In this document: piece after piece, positions 35,913-44,251 of the stretch
Layout: each line of letters begins with the position of its first letter
Position numbering within the stretch: position 1 is the first letter of the stretch
From: Klebsiella oxytoca NBRC 105695
GTDB lineage: Bacteria; Pseudomonadota; Gammaproteobacteria; Enterobacterales; Enterobacteriaceae
Direction: 5' to 3'
Length of the DNA stretch: 64,000 nt
Assembly (NCBI RefSeq): GCF_001598695.1
Contig: NZ_BCZK01000003.1
Coordinates: forward strand, 248,001-312,000
Notes under the pieces: model-generated
Databases searched by the model: none
Told to the model about the DNA's origin: nothing
Seen by the model: only the letters and a program-made list of their open reading frames with translations
Made by a program: the position numbers and the translations under genes

Positions 35913-38900
35913 AAAGAGCCAGCAGAATGAATACCCATGCAGCCCGTCAATTTTCTACGCTGTGCCTGTCCGGCGCGCTGACGCTTGGCGCATTCGGCGG
36001 AGCGCACGCGGCGGGTAACGATGCCGCGCTACAAGCGTTGTTCGCACAGGCCAACTACTGGCACGAAAAATCGCATGACGAACTGGCGATGGAATCGCTG
36101 CAAAAAGTGCTATCGGTGGATGCCAACAACGCTCAGGCGCTGTACCTGATGGCGCTATGGGCGCAGCAGGGGGGCAATCTGCAGGCCGCAGCCCAGTGGC
36201 GGGCGCGGCTGGAGAAAGCGGCGCCCGACAGCCCCGGACTACAGGATCTGGATAGCGCAAAAAAAATGGCGCAGGTGCCGCAGGGACAGCTCACTCTGGC
36301 CAGACAGCAGGCGCGCAGCGGCAATGTTCCCGCCGCGCTGGCGACCTGGCGGAGTATGTTTAACGGCAACGTTCCGCCTTCCGGGCTGGCGGCCGAATAC
36401 TATATGACCATGGCCAGCGACAAGGCGCTCTACCCACAGGCGTTGAGCGAACTACGTCAATACGTCGCGCAGCATCCGCAGGAGAACGCGCCGCGCGTTG
36501 CCCTGGGCAAAGTGCTCACCTGGCGCGAAGAGACCCGCCGGGAAGGCATCGCCATGCTGGAGCCGATGGCCAGCGGCAGCAAAGAAGCCGATAGCGGGCT
36601 GCGTCAGGCGCTGCTGTGGCTGGGGCCGCAGCCGGGGGATGAGCCGTTTTACGACACCTGGATGCAGCGTCATCCGCAGGATACTGAAGTCCAGAACTAC
36701 TTTCGCGAACGGCGCAGCGGTCAGGCGCGCGGCCAGGGCTATTCTGACCTCAACAGCGGCAATACCGCCGCGGCGAAGCAGCAGTTTGAACAGGTTCTGC
36801 AAAGCAACCCGCAGGACGCTGACGCGCTGGCCGGAATGGGCTATATCGCCCAGCGCAGCGGCGATTTTCAGGCGGCCTCTCAGTATTTGAGCCGGGCGGC
36901 GGATCTCGGCGGCGATGGCTCGGAAACCCGTCGTCAGCAGGCGGCGGATGCGCTGTTTTACGGGCAGCTCGCTCAGGCGCAGCAGGCTTACAAGCAAGGG
37001 AATATTAGCCAGGCGCTGGCGCTCTCTGCGCCGCTGGCGCAGCAGAGCGGGACGCAGGGCACGGCGGCGAAGCTGTTCCGCGCCGACGTTCTGCGCCATA
37101 ACAAAGATTTGCCGCAGGCCGAACAAACGCTACGGGCGCTGCTCAACGACCAGCCGCAAAACGGCCCGGCGCGGGAGAATCTCTATTACGTTCTGCGCGA
37201 ACAGAATAAAACGGCAGAAGCGCAGGCGATGCTGCGCACGCTGCCGGAAAGCCTGCAGCAAAAACTGCAGCCGCGGGTGGTCATCGGACAGCCCGGCGAT
37301 TCGCTGCGTCGCCAGGCGCAGGAGCAGGCCAGCGCCGGTAACGTGACGGCGGCTATCGCCATGCTGCGCCAGGGGCTTTCTCGCTATCCGGACGATGCGT
37401 GGATGCGCCTCGATCTGGCCCGTATGCTGCAAAAAGCCGGTAACGACGGTGAGGCAAATGCGGTTATGGGCGCCGCCTGGCGTCCCGGCGCCGGCGCCAG
37501 CTCGCTGTACGCTGCGGCACTTTTTGCCAGCGAGAACGGCGGCTGGCAGCAGGCGCAAACCCTGCTGGCAAGAATTCCCCCCGCCAGTCAGACCAGCCAG
37601 ATGCGCGACCTGAAACAACGGGTGAACTACAACCTGCAGCTGGCGACGGCGGAGAGCTATCTGGCGCAGGGCAATACCGTTGCCGCTGCTAATACGCTCA
37701 GGACGATGACCGCAACGCCGCCTGAAGCCCCGGCGTATGTGGGTAAACTGGCGCGGCTGCTGGCCCAGAGTGGCGATGTCACCACCGCGGTATCGCTGGT
37801 GCGCAACAATATTAACGGCGGTATCTCAGGTAATGCCGGGGATTATGCCGATCAGGTGACGGTACTTAACCAGGCGGGCCTGACAACCGAAGCGCAGAGT
37901 CTGCTCACTAACCCGCAGCTGCAGGCAAGCAGTACGCCGACGCAGCTGGCCAGTATTCGCAACGGTTATGTGATTAACGAAGCGGACCATCTGCGCGAGC
38001 AGGGCAACTACGCGGCAGCGTATGACAAGCTGATGGGCGCGATGCAGAACGACCCGCAAAATACCGATCTGATGTTCGCTATGGCGCGGCTCTATCAGAG
38101 CGGCAAAATGAACAAAGAGGCCGGTGTCGTCTATGACTATCTGATGACCCGCGATACGCCGACGCAGGATGCGCGCAGCGGGGCTATTGATGTCGCACTC
38201 TCGGCGGGGAATAGCGAACGGGCGGCGCAGCTGGCGGGTGGACTGCGCCCGGATAATTCGCCGGACCGTTTGCTGCTGCTGGCGCGCGTTGCCGAGTCGC
38301 AGGGGCATCATCAGCAGGCGATGACTTACCTGCGCAGCGCCCGCGGCAGGCTGCTGGGACAACAGAGCAGCAATGGCGCGCAAACGCCGACCGTGGGCGG
38401 CGCGCTGGCGGCGGATAATCCGTTTGTCGGCGTTTCGCGTACCCCCGGGGCGACGCGTGCGGCCTCCGCCTACGGGCAATATATGCCGTGGCAGGTCTCT
38501 CAGGTATCGACCGGGGATGGCGGCGCGCTGCCGGGGATCCAGCGCACCGATCTGCCGGTCGAAACCGCCCAGACCCGGATGCTGCGCCAGGTGGATACCA
38601 TGATGGAGACGTTGCAGGAAAAAACCGGCACCTGGCTGCAGGGGGGCATGGAGGTTCGCGGTCGCGACGGCGAATCCGGCACCAGTAAGCTCAGCGAGAT
38701 AAAAACCCCGCTCACCTGGTCCTCATCGCCGTTTGGTGATTCGCGTTTCGATTTTACCGTTACGCCGATTACGCTGAACGCGGGGACGGCGACCGGCGAC
38801 GCCTGGCGGCGTTACGGCGCGAACCCGCTATCCAATGCAGTCTCCAATATGATTTCCACCGCGACCAGCGAGCAGGCGGCGATTGCGGCGATGACCGCGA

Positions 38901-39961
38901 CCGAGCGCACGACGTACTTTGCCAACAATCCGGGGGCGGAAGCCTTGAGCGGTCTGGGCACGCTCAAGGCCTCTGACTTTAATGCCACCACCAGCAGCGG
39001 CATGGAGAATCTGGCGAAACTCGGAACTTACGATTCCGGGCAGGTCGCCAGCTATCTGGCCTCTTCCAGCCTGAAGCCGAATGTCGATCAGGCGAGCGGC
39101 TCAACCGATTCACAAAAAGCCAACGGCGTGGAGCTGGCTCTGGCGCTGAGCGGCGACGAATACCGCGTCGATATCGGCAGCACGCCTCTGGGCCAGGATC
39201 TAAATACCGTGGTGGGCGGCGTAAAGTGGTCGCCGAAGCTGACCAACTATCTGTCGTTGATTTTTACCGGCGAGCGTCGGTCGCTGACCGACAGTCTGCT
39301 CTCCTGGGTAGGGCTGAAGGATTCCTATTCCGGCAAGACCTGGGGGCAGGTGACCAAAAACGGCGGTACCCTGCAGCTAAGCTATGACGACGGCGATGCC
39401 GGTTTCTACGTCGGCGGCGGGGGCTATAGCTACCTGGGACAAAACGTCGCCAGCAATACCAGCATAAACGCCAACGCCGGAGTTTATTTGCGGCCTTACC
39501 ACGATGAGTATCGTCAGCTGCAGACCGGGTTGAGCATGAGTTACATGGATTACTCGAAAAACCTGAGCTACTTCACCTACGGGCAAGGGGGCTACTTCAG
39601 CCCGCAGAACTACGTCAGCGTATCGCTGCCGGTGAGCCTGACGGAAAAATATGACAACTGGACGATGAAACTTGGCGGCTCGGTGGGCTATCAATCCTAT
39701 AGCCAGGATAAGAGCGCTTATTTCCCGACTAACGCCGGGTGGCAGCAGGCCCTCGAGACCGCAGTGAGCAACGGTTTTGCCAAAGAAGCCTACTATTCAG
39801 CCACTTCGAAGAGCGGTATCGGCTATACCCTACGCGCCGGCGCAGATTACAAAGTCAACAAACAAATGACGCTCGGTGGTCAGGTTGGCTATGACACCTT
39901 CGGCGATTATAACGAGAGCACCGCTGGTCTCTATATCCGCTACATGCTGGGAGATAACTGA
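35909..39961 (+). CDS. bcsC: Cellulose export outer membrane protein BcsC, second copy
   Basis: A 1350-residue outer membrane exporter. Signal peptide about 35 residues (ending AHA), then some 800 residues of TPR repeats forming a periplasmic solenoid, then a C-terminal 16-strand barrel (from about residue 900) with repeated strands such as YRVDIGSTPLGQDLN and the end YIRYMLGDN. It is about 190 residues longer than the BcsC at 53.0 kb; part of the excess is an Ala/Ser/Thr/Asn-rich insertion at about 960-1068, where strands in the other copy are joined by a short loop. ATG overlaps the bcsB stop by 4 bases. Confidence 0.95.
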   Translation: MKRASRMNTHAARQFSTLCLSGALTLGAFGGAHAAGNDAALQALFAQANYWHEKSHDELAMESLQKVLSVDANNAQALYLMALWAQQGGNLQAAAQWRARLEKAAPDSPGLQDLDSAKKMAQVPQGQLTLARQQARSGNVPAALATWRSMFNGNVPPSGLAAEYYMTMASDKALYPQALSELRQYVAQHPQENAPRVALGKVLTWREETRREGIAMLEPMASGSKEADSGLRQALLWLGPQPGDEPFYDTWMQRHPQDTEVQNYFRERRSGQARGQGYSDLNSGNTAAAKQQFEQVLQSNPQDADALAGMGYIAQRSGDFQAASQYLSRAADLGGDGSETRRQQAADALFYGQLAQAQQAYKQGNISQALALSAPLAQQSGTQGTAAKLFRADVLRHNKDLPQAEQTLRALLNDQPQNGPARENLYYVLREQNKTAEAQAMLRTLPESLQQKLQPRVVIGQPGDSLRRQAQEQASAGNVTAAIAMLRQGLSRYPDDAWMRLDLARMLQKAGNDGEANAVMGAAWRPGAGASSLYAAALFASENGGWQQAQTLLARIPPASQTSQMRDLKQRVNYNLQLATAESYLAQGNTVAAANTLRTMTATPPEAPAYVGKLARLLAQSGDVTTAVSLVRNNINGGISGNAGDYADQVTVLNQAGLTTEAQSLLTNPQLQASSTPTQLASIRNGYVINEADHLREQGNYAAAYDKLMGAMQNDPQNTDLMFAMARLYQSGKMNKEAGVVYDYLMTRDTPTQDARSGAIDVALSAGNSERAAQLAGGLRPDNSPDRLLLLARVAESQGHHQQAMTYLRSARGRLLGQQSSNGAQTPTVGGALAADNPFVGVSRTPGATRAASAYGQYMPWQVSQVSTGDGGALPGIQRTDLPVETAQTRMLRQVDTMMETLQEKTGTWLQGGMEVRGRDGESGTSKLSEIKTPLTWSSSPFGDSRFDFTVTPITLNAGTATGDAWRRYGANPLSNAVSNMISTATSEQAAIAAMTATERTTYFANNPGAEALSGLGTLKASDFNATTSSGMENLAKLGTYDSGQVASYLASSSLKPNVDQASGSTDSQKANGVELALALSGDEYRVDIGSTPLGQDLNTVVGGVKWSPKLTNYLSLIFTGERRSLTDSLLSWVGLKDSYSGKTWGQVTKNGGTLQLSYDDGDAGFYVGGGGYSYLGQNVASNTSINANAGVYLRPYHDEYRQLQTGLSMSYMDYSKNLSYFTYGQGGYFSPQNYVSVSLPVSLTEKYDNWTMKLGGSVGYQSYSQDKSAYFPTNAGWQQALETAVSNGFAKEAYYSATSKSGIGYTLRAGADYKVNKQMTLGGQVGYDTFGDYNESTAGLYIRYMLGDN

Positions 39962-39963
39962 TC

Positions 39964-40437
39964 GTGACGGACAATAATAACGCGCAGGTTATGACGTGGT
40001 TTCAGCAGCAGCAAACGCCTGCCGGATGGTTCGATCTGCTGCTCATTATGGTTGATGGTATGGTCAACAACGCGGGTGAGCTGGAGAGCCAGCCCTTTCT
40101 GCGGCAGATGGGCGAGGCGCTGGCCGATGAACATCCGCTGCCGGAGTCTGAGACTCTCGGCCAGCTGGAGACCAACATGAATGCGCTGCTAAGCCGCTTT
40201 CAGTGGGGCTTCGTCAGCGTCGAGGTGAACGATGAAGGCCTGCGATTACGCCATCAGGCTCTGCCGGTCAGCCGCGATGAAGCGCGGCGCATCCGCTGGT
40301 GTAATGCATTTTGTGCCATACTCGAGGGGCTCTATTCCCGCTGGTTACAGGGACAGGGCGGCGCGGCGCACGTGGTTTTACAGCGTGAGCGGCTGTTTTC
40401 AGTCTCTGACGTTCAGTTTCTTTACTTCCATCCCTAA
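39964..40437 (+). CDS. bcsD: BcsD, cellulose crystallisation subunit
   Basis: A 157-residue soluble protein of the BcsD family, which in Komagataeibacter forms a ring-shaped octamer that bundles glucan chains into ordered fibrils. The conserved C-terminal part (RRIRWCNAFCAILEGLYSRWLQGQGG) is present. The start is GTG 39964, two bases after the bcsC stop. Its presence marks this operon as type-I-like and distinguishes it from the E. coli-type operon at 46-56 kb, which has no bcsD. Confidence 0.9.
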   Translation: MTDNNNAQVMTWFQQQQTPAGWFDLLLIMVDGMVNNAGELESQPFLRQMGEALADEHPLPESETLGQLETNMNALLSRFQWGFVSVEVNDEGLRLRHQALPVSRDEARRIRWCNAFCAILEGLYSRWLQGQGGAAHVVLQRERLFSVSDVQFLYFHP

Positions 40438-40448
40438 TGGGTGAATTT

Positions 40449-41447
40449 ATGTCCTTGCGTGCTTTAGCGACAGTCGTGGTAACGACGGTGATGATGCTTC
40501 CCCACGCGTGGGCCGATACGGCGTGGGAAAGTTATAAATCGCGTTTTATGATGCCGGACGGGCGTATTGTTGATACCGGTAACGGCAACGTCTCTCATAC
40601 TGAAGGGCAGGGTTTTGCCATGCTGTTAGCGGTGGCCAACGACGATCGTCCCGCCTTTGACAAGCTCTGGCAGTGGACAGATAAAACCCTGCGCAACAAA
40701 GATAACGGGCTGTTTTACTGGCGCTATAACCCGGTGGCGCCCGATCCGGTGGCGGATAAAAATGACGCCACCGATGGCGATACCCTGATTGCCTGGGCGC
40801 TGCTGCGCGCGCAGCAGCAGTGGCATGAAAAAACCTACGGTACCGCTTCGGATGCGATAACCGCTTCGCTGCTGAAGCATACGGTGGTGACCTTCGCCGA
40901 CCGTCAGGTGATGCTCCCGGGCGCAAAGGGATTTTATCTCAACGACCATCTGAATCTGAATCCATCCTACTTTATCTTTCCCGCCTGGCAGGCCTTCGCG
41001 GCGCGTACTCATTTGACCGCCTGGCGAAAGCTGAAGAGTGATGCTCAGGCGCTGCTGGGGAAGATGGCGTGGGGGAAATCGCAGCTACCCAGCGACTGGG
41101 TCGCCTTAAGAGCGGACGGCAAGATGGAGCCGGCAAAAGAGTGGCCGACGCGGATGAGCTTCGATGCTATCCGCATTCCTATGTATGTCTACTGGGACGA
41201 CCCGCAAAGCAGCCTGCTGACGCCGTGGAAAAACTGGTTTCAGCGCTATCCGCGTCTGCAGACGCCGGCCTGGATAAACGTCAATACCAATGAGGCCGCG
41301 CCGTGGTTTATGACCGGCGGGCTATTGGCGGTACGCGATTTAACCCTTGGTGAAGAGCAGGCTGAGCCGCAGATTAATTCCCAGGACGACTATTACTCCG
41401 CCAGCCTGAAGCTGCTGGTATGGCTGGCAAAGAAAGAACGGTCGTAA
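40449..41447 (+). CDS. bcsZ: BcsZ endo-beta-1,4-glucanase (GH8), second copy
   Basis: A 332-residue periplasmic glycoside hydrolase family 8 cellulase that trims or releases glucan during export. The signal peptide ends HAWA. The catalytic acid is Glu52 (HTEGQGFAM), matching Glu55 of E. coli BcsZ, and the base is the Asp of RMSFDAIRIP. Start chosen at ATG 40449 after GGGTGA; an ATG four codons earlier overlaps the bcsD stop. It is the last gene of the operon, whereas in the other operon bcsZ is before bcsC. Confidence 0.93.
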   Translation: MSLRALATVVVTTVMMLPHAWADTAWESYKSRFMMPDGRIVDTGNGNVSHTEGQGFAMLLAVANDDRPAFDKLWQWTDKTLRNKDNGLFYWRYNPVAPDPVADKNDATDGDTLIAWALLRAQQQWHEKTYGTASDAITASLLKHTVVTFADRQVMLPGAKGFYLNDHLNLNPSYFIFPAWQAFAARTHLTAWRKLKSDAQALLGKMAWGKSQLPSDWVALRADGKMEPAKEWPTRMSFDAIRIPMYVYWDDPQSSLLTPWKNWFQRYPRLQTPAWINVNTNEAAPWFMTGGLLAVRDLTLGEEQAEPQINSQDDYYSASLKLLVWLAKKERS

Positions 41448-41597
41448 ACTGTGGAATGCGCCTCGAATAACGCAGTCGAGCCGGGTGCTGAGATCTGAAG
41501 GGCGCCGTAGAATTGTGGGCAAGCCGGCTTGCCCGGTGAGGCGCAATGTTGCGGGGGCTTGAACCCCGGCGGCATCGATTGATAGGTTGCTGGAAAG

Positions 41598-41665
41598 AGA
41601 AAACCCCCGCACGTTGTTTGGTATCAACCTGGCAACGTCTCGGGGGCTAATCTCGAACCTCAACA
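41598..41665 (-). ncRNA. Rdl-type antisense RNA, copy 1 (approximate ends)
   Basis: On the minus strand a strong stem (cccccg...cgggggc pair with acgttg/caacgt, 41603-41646) is followed by ttttctcttt, a good terminator for an antisense RNA over the ldr leader. In E. coli, Rdl RNAs of about 65 bases at this place block ldr translation. The ends are approximate. Confidence 0.6.
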
Positions 41666-41711
41666 ATTCGAGGATAGCCGCGAACGGTTGCCATTGCAAT
41701 AAGGCGGCTGT

Positions 41712-41819
41712 ATGACGCTTGCTCAGTGGGGTCTGCTGATGTGGGACGATCTGGCGGCTCCGGTCATTGCTGGCATTCTGGTCAGCATCATCGTGAGCTG
41801 GATGGATAATCGCAAGTAG
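41712..41819 (+). CDS. ldrD: Ldr-family type I toxin, copy 1
   Basis: A 35-residue hydrophobic peptide beginning MTLAQWGLLMWDDLAAPVI and ending VSWMDNRK. It has the Ldr core DLAAPVIAGIL and a basic tail, and matches E. coli LdrD at the same locus (next to bcsG). Such peptides damage the inner membrane when overproduced, causing nucleoid condensation. A long leader and an antisense RNA candidate lie upstream. The frame is too short for most gene finders. Assigning the ldrD symbol rests on position; both copies fit. Confidence 0.9.
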   Translation: MTLAQWGLLMWDDLAAPVIAGILVSIIVSWMDNRK

Positions 41820-41868
41820 ACGACCGGTGGGCATCTGCCTGCCTTAGTGGCAGCATGCGCCCGAACGG

Positions 41869-41899
41869 GGCCGCAGGGGTAACATCCTGCGGCCTTTTT
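41869..41899 (+). terminator. Terminator of ldr copy 1
   Basis: Stem ggccgcagg/cctgcggcc with an eight-base loop, then five T. Confidence 0.9.
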
Positions 41900-42075
41900 C
41901 GTTTTGTTGCAGCAACAAAACACTTTCCTGGAATGCGTCTCGCATGGTGCGTAATGGCGGAGTGCGGGTAGCCGATCGGGCCAGTAGAATCGTCGGCAAG
42001 CCGGGCTCGCCCGGTGAGGCGCAATGTTGCGGGGGCTTGAACCCCGGCGGCATCGATTGATGGGTTGCTGGAAAG

Positions 42076-42143
42076 AGAAAACCCCCGCACGTTGTTTGGT
42101 ATAACCTGGCAACGTTTCGGGGGCTAATCTCGAACCTAGACAA
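42076..42143 (-). ncRNA. Rdl-type antisense RNA, copy 2 (approximate ends)
   Basis: Same structure as in copy 1: minus-strand hairpin over 42081-42123 followed by ttttctcttt. The loop differs by one deleted base and a few substitutions relative to copy 1 (gtataacc against gtatcaacc), enough to affect cross-talk between the two antitoxins only slightly. Confidence 0.6.
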
Positions 42144-42188
42144 TTCGAGGATAGCCGCGAACGGTTGCCATTGCAATAAGGCGGCTGT

Positions 42189-42296
42189 ATGACGCTCGCT
42201 CAGTGGGGTCTGCTGCTGTGGGAGGATCTGGCGGCTCCGATCATTGCTGGCATTCTGGTCAGCATCATCGTGAGCTGGATGGATAATCGCAAGTAG
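42189..42296 (+). CDS. Ldr-family type I toxin, copy 2
   Basis: A 35-residue peptide differing from copy 1 only at three positions (Met10 to Leu, Asp12 to Glu, Val18 to Ile). Same core and basic tail, both intact, so the duplication has been kept open or is recent. Same function as copy 1 inferred. Confidence 0.9.
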   Translation: MTLAQWGLLLWEDLAAPIIAGILVSIIVSWMDNRK

Positions 42297-42345
42297 ACGA
42301 CCGGTGGGCATCTGTCTGCCTAAGTGGCAGCATGCGCCCGAACGG

Positions 42346-42376
42346 GGCCGCAGGGGTAACATCCTGCGGCCTTTTT
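42346..42376 (+). terminator. Terminator of ldr copy 2
   Basis: Stem ggccgcagg/cctgcggcc then five T, ending 5 bases before the bcsG stop on the other strand. Confidence 0.9.
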
Positions 42377-42380
42377 CGTT

Positions 42381-44057
42381 TTATTGCGGATAAGGTACCC
42401 AACTGCCGCCGTTCAGCTGAACATACGGTTTACCCTGATACTGAATGACGATGGCGTTGGAGTTTTCCGACACCGCCGCGCTCTGCGGCAGGTTGGCAAT
42501 GTACTGCTGCCAGTTGATGTCATTCTCATCAAACATCTTGCCGTCGAGGGCGCGAACCACCAGCTCAGAAACCGCCAGGTAGCTGCTTGGCTGGCTGATG
42601 ATAATCGGCGCATCGGGATGTCTTGCCTTAATGCCGAAGAATTTCACCGCCGCCGGCACGTTGGTAATGGATGGGCTGGGAATATCGCGCAGACCGGAGA
42701 CCTGCATTTTATCGCCTTTTAATGCCGCGCCGTGTTCAGGCACGACGATGACCATCACCTTGCGTCCCGATTTCTCCAGCTCAGTAAAGAAACTGTCCAG
42801 TTCGTCGAAGAACTTCTGCGCACGGGCTTTATAGTCCGCGGTTTTGCTCTGGCCCGGATAGTGGTTGCCGTCGTGCAGCGGCAGCGTGTTGTAGAAGGTC
42901 GCCGTGCGCGGCGTATTCAGTTTATCCAGCGACTGCAGCCAGCGGTTCAGCGTCGCCTGGTCATCATAGACCGGTGAGCCGTCAAAGCCCTGCAGAATGA
43001 CCGGCAGGCCGCTTTGATCCATCAATGGGCTCTGGATACCGCCCAACGAACGAAGCTCTTTCAGGAAGTCGCCGAAGACACCGTTGTGACCGAGCATCAG
43101 CTGCTGGGTGAAGCCCAGCTTCGCCAGGTTTTCAAACAGATAGCATTCGCTGCCTGAGGGTTGATAAAGGTTGGCGTGAGAGAGCTGGCCGCAGCTGGCG
43201 CGCAGCAGACGCGCCGCTGCCGGCCCGCTGTAAGAGGTCGCCGAGTTAAAGTTTTTGAACAGCAGGTCAAAATGCTTCCACAGCGGATGCTCCATCAATC
43301 CCGCTGCTTCGATATCCGACCATGAGAGCGAGCAGATGTTGATGATCAAGACATCAAACGGCTGGGCATCGGCCGGGAGTGCATCAGGAAACGTGGTTTT
43401 GCGTTTCTGCTCAGAGGCGTAAAAGGTATTCAGCCAGTTGGTCAGATTGGCCGATGTCGGCGGCTCCGTTTGTGCAGGGATATCGTTATTCGCCGGGGCG
43501 GCGTTGGTCGCGACGATTGCCCCGCCACCGGTATTCGGCGCGTTATTCGCCGCCGCGGTCGTCGGCTGACCTGCCGGCCAAAGGGTAAACGAGGGCAGCA
43601 GCGGACTGGCGACCAGCCAGATCATAATTGCTGAGACAAATACCGTTACCCGTAGCCACTGGCTGATAAACAGCCACAGAACCAGCAGCACGAAGAACGC
43701 GCCAATCATATTCCAGTTAATAAAGCGGGTTACCAAATCCCAGATATAGTCGGCGCTGAAGCCGGCAATCTGCGAACCCTGGCTGACGATGCTTTCCGGG
43801 CCGGGCAGCCAGGTGTCGTGCCAGAACAGCATAAAGCCCAGCGGGATCGCTATCCAGTGGCGAATACGGTGCAGCTTATATTGCGGAATCGGCACCAGCA
43901 GAAAGGCCAGAAACACCAGGTTTAGCATGGGGTGAAAATTGAGGTATCCCGCCCATAGCAAGGCAAACTTCACCAGAAAGTAGAAGTTCCAGCCAGATAG
44001 GCCGCGCCAGTAGCGCCAGAGCGGAAGCGACGCTGAGGGGGTTTTAGGTTTGGTCAT
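42381..44057 (-). CDS. bcsG: BcsG, cellulose phosphoethanolamine transferase
   Basis: A 558-residue inner membrane enzyme with about five N-terminal spans, a Pro/Ala/Asn linker (about 160-200) and a periplasmic alkaline-phosphatase-like domain. It moves phosphoethanolamine from phosphatidylethanolamine to the O6 of cellulose glucose units. The expected nucleophile serine is in [13 protein letters not shown] (about residue 278), and zinc ligands in NICSLSW (Cys), PLHDGNHY (His) and VVPEHGAAL (Glu-His) are all present. It overlaps bcsF by 4 bases; operon bcsE-F-G. Confidence 0.96.
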   Translation of the reverse strand: MTKPKTPSASLPLWRYWRGLSGWNFYFLVKFALLWAGYLNFHPMLNLVFLAFLLVPIPQYKLHRIRHWIAIPLGFMLFWHDTWLPGPESIVSQGSQIAGFSADYIWDLVTRFINWNMIGAFFVLLVLWLFISQWLRVTVFVSAIMIWLVASPLLPSFTLWPAGQPTTAAANNAPNTGGGAIVATNAAPANNDIPAQTEPPTSANLTNWLNTFYASEQKRKTTFPDALPADAQPFDVLIINICSLSWSDIEAAGLMEHPLWKHFDLLFKNFNSATSYSGPAAARLLRASCGQLSHANLYQPSGSECYLFENLAKLGFTQQLMLGHNGVFGDFLKELRSLGGIQSPLMDQSGLPVILQGFDGSPVYDDQATLNRWLQSLDKLNTPRTATFYNTLPLHDGNHYPGQSKTADYKARAQKFFDELDSFFTELEKSGRKVMVIVVPEHGAALKGDKMQVSGLRDIPSPSITNVPAAVKFFGIKARHPDAPIIISQPSSYLAVSELVVRALDGKMFDENDINWQQYIANLPQSAAVSENSNAIVIQYQGKPYVQLNGGSWVPYPQ

Positions 44058-44251
44058 TTCGTTGATTTGCCTTGCCTGGATGCCGCTTCCCGGCGCAGCA
44101 CGCCAGCCGGTTTGACATAACGGGGTTTAAAGAACATCAGTCTTAACGTGGTGCGAATTCGCCGCTGGTAGTGGCGCGTAAGGTAACCCAGCGGAAAGAA
44201 CAGCAGGGCGCACAGGACGACCAGCTGAATAATATCGGCAATCGACATCAT
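44054..44251 (-). CDS. bcsF: BcsF, small membrane protein
   Basis: A 65-residue protein with one N-terminal span (about residues 6-26) and a basic cytoplasmic tail ([19 protein letters not shown]). In E. coli it recruits BcsE to the membrane and couples to BcsG. It overlaps bcsE by 4 bases at its start and bcsG by 4 at its end, so the three are translationally coupled. Confidence 0.95.
   Translation of the reverse strand: MMSIADIIQLVVLCALLFFPLGYLTRHYQRRIRTTLRLMFFKPRYVKPAGVLRREAASRQGKSTK

Larger units (their letters stand above)
41452..41910 (+). repeat. Long direct repeat LDR, copy 1
   Basis: First of two direct repeats with a period of exactly 477 bases, compared with 41929-42387. The copies are nearly identical from about 41515 on and weaker in the first 60 bases. 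Each holds an antisense RNA candidate, a 35-codon toxin frame and a terminator, the layout of the E. coli LDR elements. Confidence 0.9.
41929..42387 (+). repeat. Long direct repeat LDR, copy 2
   Basis: Second copy of the 477-base-period repeat. Its right end overlaps the final codons of bcsG (minus strand), as the match with copy 1 continues through ctttttcgtttt and ttgc. Confidence 0.9.

Noticed and set aside
41452-42387. Regular repeats considered as a CRISPR array or an insertion
   Set aside because: Only two long copies with a 477-base period that encode Ldr peptides and terminators; no short repeats with unique spacers and no cas genes.
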